Shown one piece after another: positions 7,920-15,710 of a stretch of 64,000 nucleotides of DNA. Under the pieces are notes generated by a model that worked only from the letters and a program-made list of their open reading frames with translations, was not told where the DNA came from and made no database searches. The translations under genes were made by a program, and so were the position numbers. The stretch covers positions 186,001-250,000 of the forward strand of contig CAWEXD010000008.1 in assembly GCA_963812945.1 (NCBI GenBank). The letters run 5' to 3'. Within the stretch, counting starts at the first letter, position 1. Each line of letters starts with the position of its first letter. The stretch is from DASRDR01 sp963812945 [NCBI: uncultured Candidatus Rokubacteria bacterium]. Its GTDB lineage: Bacteria > Methylomirabilota > Methylomirabilia > Rokubacteriales.

Positions 7920-9176
7920 ATGGACCATGCTCTGGCGCCCTCGCCGCCGTTCGTGACCGCCGAGCTCGCCGCCCGGGTCCGCGAGGGCTTCGGCACGCCC
8001 TGCTACGTCTACGACCGCGCCACCCTCGAGGCGGCGGCTCGCACGGCGCTGGCGTTCCCGGCGCCGTTCGGCTTCACGCTGCGCTACGCGATGAAGGCGA
8101 ACCCGTCCCGCGGGATCCTGCGGGTCTTCCGGGCGCTGGGGCTCCACATCGACGCGTCGAGCGACTTCGAGGTCGAGCGGGCCATCCAGGCGGGGTTCCT
8201 GCCGGAGGAGATCCAGCTCACCTCCCAGATGCCCTCCCGGCGTCTGGCCGAGCACGTCCGGCGCGGAGTCCTGTTCAACGCGTGCTCGCTTCATCAGCTC
8301 GAGAGCTTCGGGCAGGTCGCTCCGGGGAGCGAGGTGTCGGTGCGGATGAACCCGGGCCTCGGCACCGGCTCGACCAAGCGGACGAACACCGGGGGGCCCG
8401 CCTCGAGCTTCGGGATCTGGCACGAGTACCTCGACGAGGTCAAGGCGGTGGCGGAGCTGCACCGCTTGCGTCTCACGCGGCTCCACTCGCACGTGGGCTC
8501 GGGCACCGATTCGGAGGTGTGGAAGCGGTGCATCCGGATGACGCTCGAGCTCGCGGCGAAGCTCCCCGAGGTCCAGGCCGTCAACCTCGGCGGCGGATTC
8601 AAGGTGGGGCGCATGCCCGAGGAGCCGACGGTCGACCTCACCGACGTGGGCGCGCACGTACGCGAGGAGCTTCGCGCGTTCCAGGCCCGGGACGGCCGGG
8701 CCCTCCGCCTCGAGATCGAGCCCGGGACCTACCTCGTCGCGCGCGCCGGCGCGGTCGTGGCGACCTGTGTCGACGTGGTGGACACCGGGCGCGAAGGATT
8801 CCTCTTCGCGAAGCTCGACACCGGGATGACCGAGGTCACGCGGCCGTCGCTGTACGGCGCCCAGCATCCGATCGACGTCCTCGCCCAGGGGCGTGACGCG
8901 GCAGCGGTCGTCTTCGTGGGTCCGTGCTGCGAGTCGGGCGACATCCTCACCCCGGCGCCGGGCGACCCCGAGGCGCTCGGCCCGCGCTTCGTGCCGCGCC
9001 CGAGGATCGGCGACCTGGTCGTGGTCAGCGGCGCCGGGGCCTACTGCGCCGCGATGTCCACCATCAACTACAACTCGTACCCGCGGGCGCCCGAGGTCAT
9101 GCTGGAGCCGGACGGCACCCTGCGACCGCTCCGCCGCCGACAGGAGCCGGGAGACATCTGGGCCGACGAGGGCTGA
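7920..9176 (+). CDS. Diaminopimelate decarboxylase-type PLP enzyme
   Basis: A 418-aa fold-III PLP decarboxylase like LysA. The cofactor lysine is Lys59 in YAMKANPS, and the chain continues with HSHVGSGT, the glycine loop NLGGGFKVG, EPGTYLVARAG and the GPCCESGD segment whose Cys completes the substrate site across the dimer. The GAGAYCAAM motif near the C-terminus is typical of LysA. It would decarboxylate meso-diaminopimelate to lysine or a related amino acid (ornithine, arginine, carboxynorspermidine). It stands alone next to a NagB-like gene rather than with lysine genes, so a catabolic or polyamine role is possible. Confidence 0.85.
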   Translation: MDHALAPSPPFVTAELAARVREGFGTPCYVYDRATLEAAARTALAFPAPFGFTLRYAMKANPSRGILRVFRALGLHIDASSDFEVERAIQAGFLPEEIQLTSQMPSRRLAEHVRRGVLFNACSLHQLESFGQVAPGSEVSVRMNPGLGTGSTKRTNTGGPASSFGIWHEYLDEVKAVAELHRLRLTRLHSHVGSGTDSEVWKRCIRMTLELAAKLPEVQAVNLGGGFKVGRMPEEPTVDLTDVGAHVREELRAFQARDGRALRLEIEPGTYLVARAGAVVATCVDVVDTGREGFLFAKLDTGMTEVTRPSLYGAQHPIDVLAQGRDAAAVVFVGPCCESGDILTPAPGDPEALGPRFVPRPRIGDLVVVSGAGAYCAAMSTINYNSYPRAPEVMLEPDGTLRPLRRRQEPGDIWADEG

Positions 9177-9214
9177 CGGATCGGGCGGTCGTCACGCTCG
9201 CTGGTCTACCCTAG

Positions 9215-9271
9215 CTCCGCAGAAGTCGATCGGACGGCCTTCGGCCTGTGGCGGCCCGTGGCGGCCTGTGG
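9215..9271. repeat. Dispersed GC-rich repeat, copy 1
   Basis: The stretch beginning CTCCGCAGAAGTCGATCGG and continuing with GGCCTGTGGCGG units matches 51250-51310 almost base for base, apart from a small internal length difference. Here it fills the gap between the convergent decarboxylase and AraC-type genes. No inverted-repeat structure is obvious. Confidence 0.6.
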
Positions 9272-9273
9272 GC

Positions 9274-10287
9274 TCACCTCTTCGGCGCCCGACGGTAGTC
9301 CGAAGGCGTCGAGCCGGTCCACCGCTTGAACGCCCGGTTGAAGGCGCTGACCTCCGAGTAGCCCAGGAGGTAGGCGATCTCGGTCAGCGTGTGCTTCCGG
9401 TCCCTGAGGTAGCTGAGCGAGAAGCGCCGGCGCGTGTCGTCGACCAGGGCCTTGAACTCCACGCCGTACTCCTTCAGGCGCCTCTGGAGCGTGCGGGGGC
9501 CGATCTCGAGCTTTCGCGCCACCTGAGGGAGGGTCGGGTCGCCATCCCTCAGGAGCTCCCCGACGGTCCTTCGGACGGACGCCAGGACTTCACCCTCCCG
9601 CGGCATCTCCTTCAGGACTTGGTCGAGGTATCGTCGTAACACCGGGTAGAGCCGCTCGTCGGCGGCCGGCACCTGTCGCTCGACGAACTCGCGCTCCATC
9701 ACCAGGGCGTTGGTCGCGCAGTCGAACGAGACCGGGGCCCGGAAGATCCGGGCGTGCTCCGACGTCTGGCGCGGCGCCGGATGCGCGAACTGGACTTCCA
9801 CCGCGGCCCACTGGCTTCCCACCATCAATCGGATGAGGCTCAGCCCGAGCGCCATGCTGTATTCGTTGTTCTGGCGCGGGTCCGCGTCCCCCAGGTCGGC
9901 GAGCAGGTGGCGAGCGTATGCAAACCTGCCCTCGACGACGAACGACGTCGTGGCCGCTTCGTTGTGCACTCTCATGTAGCGGCCCGCGTTCCTGAGGGCG
10001 GCCGCGATCGTGGGTGAGTTCAGCACGACGTAGCTGAGGGGTCCCACGTTCTTGGGGTTGTAGCGCTCGCCGAAGTGCAACCCGAAGCAGTCGTCGCCGG
10101 TTGCGCGGGCCGCCTCTTCGAGGACCGCTGCGAAGTCGGAGCAGGCGATGAACGTGTCGGGCTTGGACAACGTCGAGCGATCCAGGCCACCCGCGCGCAG
10201 GATCCGCCCGGCGTCTCCCCCCGCGGATTCGATTGCCTCGACCAGTCCGGTCGTGGCGGCGACGGAGATCTGCGGTCTTGTGCCCAC
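9274..10287 (-). CDS. AraC-family transcriptional regulator
   Basis: A 337-aa regulator. The N-terminal 200 residues resemble the ligand-sensing domain of the OruR/ArgR-like AraC branch (LHFGERYNPKNVGPLSYVV). The C-terminal 100 residues form the double helix-turn-helix: LPQVARKLEIGPRTLQRRL is the first and LTEIAYLLGYSEVSAFNRAF the second, ending in the family signature WTGSTPSDYRR. The start is GTG 10287. Three TGTCA repeats in its own upstream region suggest autoregulation. It may also control the small genes to its right or the operon to its left; the signal molecule is unknown. Confidence 0.93.
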   Translation of the reverse strand: MGTRPQISVAATTGLVEAIESAGGDAGRILRAGGLDRSTLSKPDTFIACSDFAAVLEEAARATGDDCFGLHFGERYNPKNVGPLSYVVLNSPTIAAALRNAGRYMRVHNEAATTSFVVEGRFAYARHLLADLGDADPRQNNEYSMALGLSLIRLMVGSQWAAVEVQFAHPAPRQTSEHARIFRAPVSFDCATNALVMEREFVERQVPAADERLYPVLRRYLDQVLKEMPREGEVLASVRRTVGELLRDGDPTLPQVARKLEIGPRTLQRRLKEYGVEFKALVDDTRRRFSLSYLRDRKHTLTEIAYLLGYSEVSAFNRAFKRWTGSTPSDYRRAPKR

Positions 10288-10334
10288 GGGTCCTCGGTTC
10301 CCGCGTCCCGCTCAGGCTCCCGAAGTGGCGCAAG

Positions 10335-10360
10335 TGTCAAGCGGATGTCACCGAATGTCA
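10335..10360. promoter_or_regulatory. Phased TGTCA direct repeats upstream of the AraC-type gene
   Basis: TGTCA occurs at 10335, 10346 and 10356, spaced 11 and 10 bp, so all three face one side of the helix. The flanks are also alike (TGTCAAG, ATGTCACC, ATGTCAAG). They lie 48-73 bp before the regulator start. AraC-family proteins bind direct repeats, so this is a candidate operator. Confidence 0.45.
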
Positions 10361-10507
10361 AGACAGCTCCGCGCCAGAGGCCATAACGTTTCGCGTGGGA
10401 GGTGCGGATCGGGCAGACCGATGCCGCTACCGCCTGCTCCGGGAGGAACACGACCTGCGACCGAAGAACGTGCTCGAGACGGTGGTCATGCTCGGGCAGC
10501 CCGCTCC

Positions 10508-10771
10508 ATGACGACGACAGGAGGACGCTGCCCGACCTGTGGTCAGCGCGTCGAAGGGTCGAACTTCGCCTCGAGCGCGGACCCGGCCGAATCCGCGCGA
10601 TGGCGCGTCCAGTACTGGCGGAATCCAGTGCCGAAGAGGGACGCGGTGATGGAGGTCGGCGTCTTCACGCCCCAGGGGGATCTCCTGTACGCCGCGCCGC
10701 TCACGGAACGGAACGATCAGCTGGCCCAGGCGATCGTCGCCGCGATGAACGGAGCCCCGGCGGCCGGATGA
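10508..10771 (+). CDS. Small zinc-ribbon-like protein
   Basis: An 87-aa hypothetical protein starting MTTTGGRCPTCGQRVEG, with one CxxC pair near the N-terminus that could be half of a zinc ribbon. The middle (WRVQYWRNPVPKRD) and the end (FTPQGDLLYAAPL) have no family I recognise. A second CxxC is absent, so any metal site would need a dimer or other ligands. The ATG at 10508 was chosen because the longer open frame upstream overlaps the regulator's control region. It diverges from the AraC-type gene. Existence is fairly likely, function unknown. Confidence 0.55.
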   Translation: MTTTGGRCPTCGQRVEGSNFASSADPAESARWRVQYWRNPVPKRDAVMEVGVFTPQGDLLYAAPLTERNDQLAQAIVAAMNGAPAAG

Positions 10772-10855
10772 ATCCGGCCCCTGGCGCGTCCGGCGTCCCG
10801 GAGCTGAGCGTCAGCGTGGCCACCCGGCGCCCCACAAAGAGCCCCCCCCAAAGCC

Positions 10856-11116
10856 ATGGTCGGGTCTAGTCGGAACGTGATGCAGCGCCCGGGGTCACCG
10901 AGGCGGCGCGCCACGGTGGAACGGTGCTGGCAACGGAGGTTTGCCCCGGCGGGGCGGTGTCCCGCCGTGGGGCGCTACGGCAATCCCGAGTACCGCGTGG
11001 CGGTCAGCTACCCCGGGCTCGCCGCGATGGTGAGGTTCATCCGCGCGTCGCGCTGGTGCCTGGCACACAAGAACCCCGATGATCGGCTTCTGGAGCCGGA
11101 TGGTGAGTCGTGGTGA
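10856..11116 (+). CDS. Small Cys/His protein, paralogue A of a tandem pair
   Basis: An 86-aa protein of unknown function. Its core matches the next gene: RCW, then C ten residues later, the shared block GRYGNPEYR, RASRWCLxHK and DRLL.PD. The pattern C-x10-C...C-x2-H could bind a metal. The ATG at 10856 gives the full frame; GTG 10877 or ATG 10880 are alternatives and none has a strong ribosome site. Conservation between the two tandem copies in the same reading frame is the main evidence that it is a real gene. The basic N-terminus before the first Cys differs between the copies. Confidence 0.6.
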   Translation: MVGSSRNVMQRPGSPRRRATVERCWQRRFAPAGRCPAVGRYGNPEYRVAVSYPGLAAMVRFIRASRWCLAHKNPDDRLLEPDGESW

Positions 11117-11390
11117 AGAGCGCTCGCTCGCGCGGGGCGTCCTGATGGACCGTTGCTGGCACGGGAAGTTCACCGGGACGGGCCAATGTCCTGAGCTCGG
11201 GCGCTACGGGAATCCCGAGTACCGCCCCGACGGCTGCCGGTCCGGTCCGAACTGGTCCGTGAAGTTCATGCGCGCGTCGCGCTGGTGCCTGACCCACAAG
11301 CAGCCTGGTGACCGGCTCCTCGCGCCGGATCGCGGCGCCTTGGAGTCCGCAGAGGGCGGCACGCCGCCGGAGAAGAGCCTGACGCCGTAA
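11100..11390 (+). CDS. Small Cys/His protein, paralogue B of a tandem pair
   Basis: A 96-aa protein paralogous to the gene before it. Shared residues include RCW, the second Cys ten residues on, GRYGNPEYR, the RASRWCLTHK block with C-x2-H, and the DRLL.PD tail. ATG 11100 has GGAG just upstream and overlaps the first gene by 17 nt, which would couple translation; ATG 11145 avoids the overlap and is equally possible. The C-terminal 20 residues are low-complexity and not shared with copy A. Function unknown; a small metal- or nucleic-acid-binding protein is conceivable but not shown. Confidence 0.6.
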   Translation: MVSRGEERSLARGVLMDRCWHGKFTGTGQCPELGRYGNPEYRPDGCRSGPNWSVKFMRASRWCLTHKQPGDRLLAPDRGALESAEGGTPPEKSLTP

Positions 11391-11455
11391 GGGGATCGCA
11401 GCGAGTTCCGCGGCCCGCCGGGGCTCCGGGGCTATCATGACAGTCGAGAGACTCC

Positions 11456-13798
11456 ATGACGGACCTACCGGTCGTCCCGCTGATCGGGCTCGGGCTCCTC
11501 TTCTTCGCCAGCCCGCTCATCGTCCTCGTGCTGGTGCTGGCGCTCCTGAGTCTCCGGGGCCGCGTGCGCCGGCTCGAGGCCCGCCTGGCCGAGCTCGAGC
11601 AGCGAGCGGGATCTCCGGCGCCCGCCCCGGAGCCGGGCGCGCCGACCGCTCCCGCGTCCGAGTCTCCCGTGACGCCCCCCGTATCGGATTGGCCCAGCGC
11701 ACCGCGGGAGCCTGCATTCACCGTCTCCCCGATCGCCGCCGATGCGTCGGCCCCGGTCGCCGCCTCAGCCCCTCCCGAGCGGGATCCTGAGCCAGTGACC
11801 GCGGTCCCGCCCGGCGCCCCGGCGCCCCTCGCCACGGCCGGCGTCGGTCAGTGGGAGGGATGGCTCGGCGGAACCTGGCTGTCCCGCGTCGGCGGCATCC
11901 TGCTGGTGCTCGGTATCGGCTTCTTCCTCAAGCACGCCTTCGAGCACGAGTGGATCGGCCCGGCCGGGCGAGTCCTGGCCGGCCTCGCCGCCGGGATCGC
12001 CATGCTGGCGGGCGGCATTCGGCTCGCGGCCCGCGACGCGTACCGCGTGCCCGCGCAGAGCCTGATCGCCGTCGCGGCCGGTGTCCTCCATCTCTCGCTC
12101 TACGCTGCGCACACGCTCTACGCGCTCGTGGGGGCGCCGGCGACGTTCCTGGGGATGGCGATCGTGACGGCCATCGCCTTCGCGACCGCGCTCCGGCTCG
12201 ACTCCGGGGCGCTGGCGGCGCTGGCGACCGTGGGGGGCCTCCTGACGCCAGTCATCCTCGACACGGGTGTCGATCGCGCCACGACGCTCTTCATCTACCT
12301 CCTGATCCTCGATGCCGGCGTCCTCATTGCCGCGTCTCGGCGGGGATGGCCGTGGGTCGCCCTGCTCGCCTTTGCCGGAACCCAGGCGCTCTACTGGAGC
12401 TGGCTGGACGAATGGTACGCGGGGCAGCTCTCCGTCGCGCTCGGCTGGGCCACCGCCTTCTTCCTCGCCTTCGCGTCCTGGGCGCTCCGAGGCCCGCGGG
12501 TCCCTTCACCGGCGGGCACCGTGGAGCTCGCGCGGACACTGCTCGTCCTCGGCGCGCCGGCACTGTACTTCGCCGCCGCGCGGCGCGTCCTCGACGACCC
12601 GCCGGGCCGCCGGCTGGCGCTCGTCGCGCTGGTCCTCGCCGGCCTCTACCTCGTGGCGGCGCGCTGGGCGGCTCGGAGCGTGCGCGGGGGTCCACGCGCA
12701 GCCGTCTTCCACCGTGCCGTCGCGCTGGCGTTCTTCGTCTTGGCGCCCGCGGTGACGCTCGGCCGGCACGACCTGGTGATCGCGTGGAGCGTGCAGGGTC
12801 TGGTCCTGCTGTGCGGTGGCTTCGTGCTGGGCGAGCCGCGGCTTCGTGCGGCCGGACTGATCGTCAGCGCTCTCGCGTGGGGGCGATGGTTCGCCGCGCT
12901 CGGAGAGGACACCGGCCGGGCGGGGACGTTCATCCTCGCGCACCCCGCGCTGCCGGCCACGGTCTCCGTCGCCGTCACGGCCGCGCTCGGCGCTCTCGCC
13001 TACCGGGCGCGCGAGCGGGCCGAGACGCCGCCTGGCCGCTGGGAGCGTGTCGTGCGCCCGATCCTGCTCCTCGTCGCCGTCGGGAGCGTCGCGCTCCTGG
13101 TCACCGCGGAGCTCGGCCGCTTCCGGACGCTCGCCATCCCGCCCCCGTACGTCCCCGTCGTGCAGGCCGTCGTATGGATGCTGGCCGCCATGGCGCTCCT
13201 GGCCCTGGCCCGCGGCGACGGCACGCGCATCCTGCTCGGCGTCACGACGATCCTCTTGCTGGCGCTCGTCGCCGAGGCGCTGGGCGGGACGGACCGCTGG
13301 GCGCGGATCCAGCCGTCCCTCCGGAATCCCCTCTGGAACCCGCGCTTCCTGGCGGGCTGCCTTCTCGCCGTGGTCGTCTGGCTCTACGGGCAGGTGACTG
13401 GCTCGCTGCCGTACCTCGGGGAGCGGTCGCGCCACCGGCTCCTGGCGGTGGGCTCGGCCGGAGCGGCGCTCGTGCTCCTCTGGAACCTGAGCATCGAGGT
13501 CGTGCTGATGCCCCTGCCCGAGACGCGCTTCGACCCGGCGAAGCTCCGGATGGCGGCGCTCTCGGTGCTCTGGGCCCTCTACGCGTTCACCGCGATGGCG
13601 TGGGGGCTCTGGCGGGACCGGCCAGCCTTGCGGGCCGGGGCGATCGCGCTCTTCAGCGTCACGGCGCTGAAGGTGCTCGTCGTGGACCTCGCCGGCCTCG
13701 ACGCGCTCTACCGGATCCTGTCGGTCGTGGTCCTGGGGACGACGCTCTTGGTGGCGTCGTTCCTCTACGCGCGATCGCGGCGCGGGGTCAAGGCCTGA
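11456..13798 (+). CDS. DUF2339 polytopic membrane protein
   Basis: A 780-aa membrane protein of the DUF2339 (COG5373) family. It has an N-terminal span (residues about 8-28), a short coiled coil (RGRVRRLEARLAELEQR), a Pro/Ala-rich linker to about residue 125, the family hallmark WLGGTWLSRVGGILLVLG, and then roughly twenty hydrophobic segments to the C-terminus. Function is unknown for the whole family; cell-envelope roles have been suggested from its membrane nature only. It is a single gene; TATCAT at 11433-11438 could be its -10. It is convergent with the FAD enzyme, with stop codons about 12 nt apart. Confidence 0.88.
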   Translation: MTDLPVVPLIGLGLLFFASPLIVLVLVLALLSLRGRVRRLEARLAELEQRAGSPAPAPEPGAPTAPASESPVTPPVSDWPSAPREPAFTVSPIAADASAPVAASAPPERDPEPVTAVPPGAPAPLATAGVGQWEGWLGGTWLSRVGGILLVLGIGFFLKHAFEHEWIGPAGRVLAGLAAGIAMLAGGIRLAARDAYRVPAQSLIAVAAGVLHLSLYAAHTLYALVGAPATFLGMAIVTAIAFATALRLDSGALAALATVGGLLTPVILDTGVDRATTLFIYLLILDAGVLIAASRRGWPWVALLAFAGTQALYWSWLDEWYAGQLSVALGWATAFFLAFASWALRGPRVPSPAGTVELARTLLVLGAPALYFAAARRVLDDPPGRRLALVALVLAGLYLVAARWAARSVRGGPRAAVFHRAVALAFFVLAPAVTLGRHDLVIAWSVQGLVLLCGGFVLGEPRLRAAGLIVSALAWGRWFAALGEDTGRAGTFILAHPALPATVSVAVTAALGALAYRARERAETPPGRWERVVRPILLLVAVGSVALLVTAELGRFRTLAIPPPYVPVVQAVVWMLAAMALLALARGDGTRILLGVTTILLLALVAEALGGTDRWARIQPSLRNPLWNPRFLAGCLLAVVVWLYGQVTGSLPYLGERSRHRLLAVGSAGAALVLLWNLSIEVVLMPLPETRFDPAKLRMAALSVLWALYAFTAMAWGLWRDRPALRAGAIALFSVTALKVLVVDLAGLDALYRILSVVVLGTTLLVASFLYARSRRGVKA

Positions 13799-13810
13799 CG
13801 CCGGCGGGAT

Positions 13811-15370
13811 TCAGTCGCCGGCCGCCACGTCTCGGAGGAGATCCCTCAGGATCGCGCGGGCGGCGTTGTGCCCCGGAGCTCCGGTGACCTCGCCGCCGGG
13901 ATGGGTCCCCGCGCCGCAGAGGTAGAGGCCGGGGAGCGGCGTCCGGTAGTGGGCCCAGCCGGGCAGGGGCCGCCGCGCGAGGAGCTGAGCCGGGACCAGG
14001 TCCAGGTGCCGGATGTTGCCGTCGGTGAGGCCGATCCGGGCTTCGATGTCGGGCGGCGTCAGGAGCATCCAGTCCACCAGCGCGCGGCGGAAGTTGGGGG
14101 CGTAGGCGGTCAGGATGTCGATCATGCGCTCGCCCATCTCCCGGCGCCGCTCCTCCCACGAGCCCTCGGCGAGGCGAACGGGGGCCCAAAGCGCCCAGAC
14201 CGAGACGACGTGATGCCCGGCGGGGGCGAGCGTGTCGTCGTACACGGTCGGGATCTGCACCTCCATGAGCGGCGCGCGCGGCAGGCGCCCGGCCTGAGCG
14301 TCCTGCCAGGCGGCCACGAAGCCGTCGGTCGACGGGCAGATCTTCACCTGGGCGAGGTATCGGGGGTCGAAGCCCGAGCCGAGATACGAGGAAAAGTCCG
14401 GCAGCTCCCGGAGCGCCGCGTGGAACTTCAGGTAGGCCGCGCGGGTCGAGAGCGCCGCGACCTGCTCCCGGAACTCCCCGGGGAGGGCGTCCGGCGGGAC
14501 CAACCGGAGGAACGTGCGCTTCGGGTCGGCGTTCGAGACGACGGTGTCGGCCGCGATGTGGGCGCCATCGGCGAGGACAACGCCCGCGGCGCGGGCGTTC
14601 CGCACGTCGACCCGCGCCACGTCGGCGCCGGTCCGGATCGTCACGCCCGCCTCCGCGGCGGCGCGCGCCATCGCCTGCGTGATGCCGCCCATGCCGCCCT
14701 TGACGATGCCCACCGTGCCCGGGGCGGAGCGCAGGTTCACCTTGATGTAGGCATAGGCGAGCGCGCTGCCGGGCGCCCGCGCCTCGCCCATGTCCTGGGC
14801 GCTCAGCGCGTTGGCGCGCATCACGTCCGACTCGAAGTACTCGTGGACGAGATCCCACATCGGGCGGGTCAGGAGCGTCTCGAAGACCTCCTCGTCCGGC
14901 GTCCCGCGGACCTGCGCCGCGAGATCCGCGTAGGTCGGCGCAGGAGCGAGGAAATACGGGTGGAGGAGGGCGGCCGCCCGCTCCCAGAGAGCGACCCAGC
15001 GGGGATAGGCGGCAGCGTCGTGCTTCGAGTAGCGCTCGATCTCCGCCGCCGTGCGGGCGGTGTCGTCCCACACGGTGAGGTGGCGCCCGTCGGGAAAGGG
15101 GTGGAACCGGGCCGGCTCGAGGGGGAACACCTTGAAGCCGTGCCGCGGCAGATCGAGGTCGCGGATCACCGGCTCCTGGAGCAGGTGGCAGATGTAGGAG
15201 CAGGAGGAGAGGCGGTAGCCGGGGAACAGCTCCTCGGTCACGCACGCCCCGCCGACCATCGGCCGGCGCTCCAGCACCAGCACCCGGAGCCCGCCGCGGG
15301 CCAGGTAGGTGGCGGCGACCAGGCCGTTGTGCCCGCCGCCGACGACGACCGCGTCGAACCGTTCCGTCAT
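13811..15370 (-). CDS. Phytoene-dehydrogenase-like FAD-dependent oxidoreductase
   Basis: About 519 aa from ATG 15370 (MTERFDAVVVGGGHNGLVAA); an in-frame ATG at 15403 is possible, but the shorter start puts the FAD site at the usual place. GGGHNG is the dinucleotide-binding loop, followed by LERRPMVGGACVTEE, the flavin-contacting segment of the COG1233 family. The end has LYLCGAGTHPGGEVTGAPGHNAA, the second FAD motif of the family. These proteins resemble carotenoid desaturases and PYROXD2 but usually act on other or unknown substrates. No carotenoid genes are nearby, so pigment synthesis is unlikely. Probably cytoplasmic or membrane-associated. Confidence 0.88.
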   Translation of the reverse strand: MTERFDAVVVGGGHNGLVAATYLARGGLRVLVLERRPMVGGACVTEELFPGYRLSSCSYICHLLQEPVIRDLDLPRHGFKVFPLEPARFHPFPDGRHLTVWDDTARTAAEIERYSKHDAAAYPRWVALWERAAALLHPYFLAPAPTYADLAAQVRGTPDEEVFETLLTRPMWDLVHEYFESDVMRANALSAQDMGEARAPGSALAYAYIKVNLRSAPGTVGIVKGGMGGITQAMARAAAEAGVTIRTGADVARVDVRNARAAGVVLADGAHIAADTVVSNADPKRTFLRLVPPDALPGEFREQVAALSTRAAYLKFHAALRELPDFSSYLGSGFDPRYLAQVKICPSTDGFVAAWQDAQAGRLPRAPLMEVQIPTVYDDTLAPAGHHVVSVWALWAPVRLAEGSWEERRREMGERMIDILTAYAPNFRRALVDWMLLTPPDIEARIGLTDGNIRHLDLVPAQLLARRPLPGWAHYRTPLPGLYLCGAGTHPGGEVTGAPGHNAARAILRDLLRDVAAGD

Positions 15371-15518
15371 GGAGTCACCCCCCGGTCTCGAAGGCATCGT
15401 CACCGGGGCGCGGGCTGCCTGTCAATCGCGTACCGCTTGACCCGACTGGTGTCCGGTGATAGCCAGGGAGCCGCGTCCGGCTATCGGGCGCTCGAAGCGC
15501 ACCACGCGGAGGCCAGCC

Positions 15519-15710
15519 ATGCACGAGCAGGAGCGCGAGACGATGCGGAGGTTCCTGACGGCCGAGGTGACGCGCCGGTTCGGCGCCGAGCGGGCCGCGG
15601 CGCTGTCCCGTGACATCGACGCGCTCGCGGGCGACCTGGCCGAGGTCGCGCTCGCCGAGGTGCCCGACGAGACGGAGCCGGCGTTCTTCCTCCGCCTGAA
15701 CGACGCGTGA
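15519..15710 (+). CDS. AtzG-like small amidase partner (DUF4089-like)
   Basis: A 63-aa acidic protein beginning MHEQERETMRRFLTAEV and ending DETEPAFFLRLNDA. Its stop TGA overlaps the amidase ATG by one base, and it has GGAGG before the ATG. Small proteins of this size, with a helical body and an EPA.-type end, precede AtzE-like amidases and form a tight complex with them (AtzG in cyanuric-acid degradation). Size, position and the C-terminal motif support this; sequence identity to AtzG itself is low by eye. It most likely stabilises the amidase encoded immediately downstream. Confidence 0.65.
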   Translation: MHEQERETMRRFLTAEVTRRFGAERAAALSRDIDALAGDLAEVALAEVPDETEPAFFLRLNDA

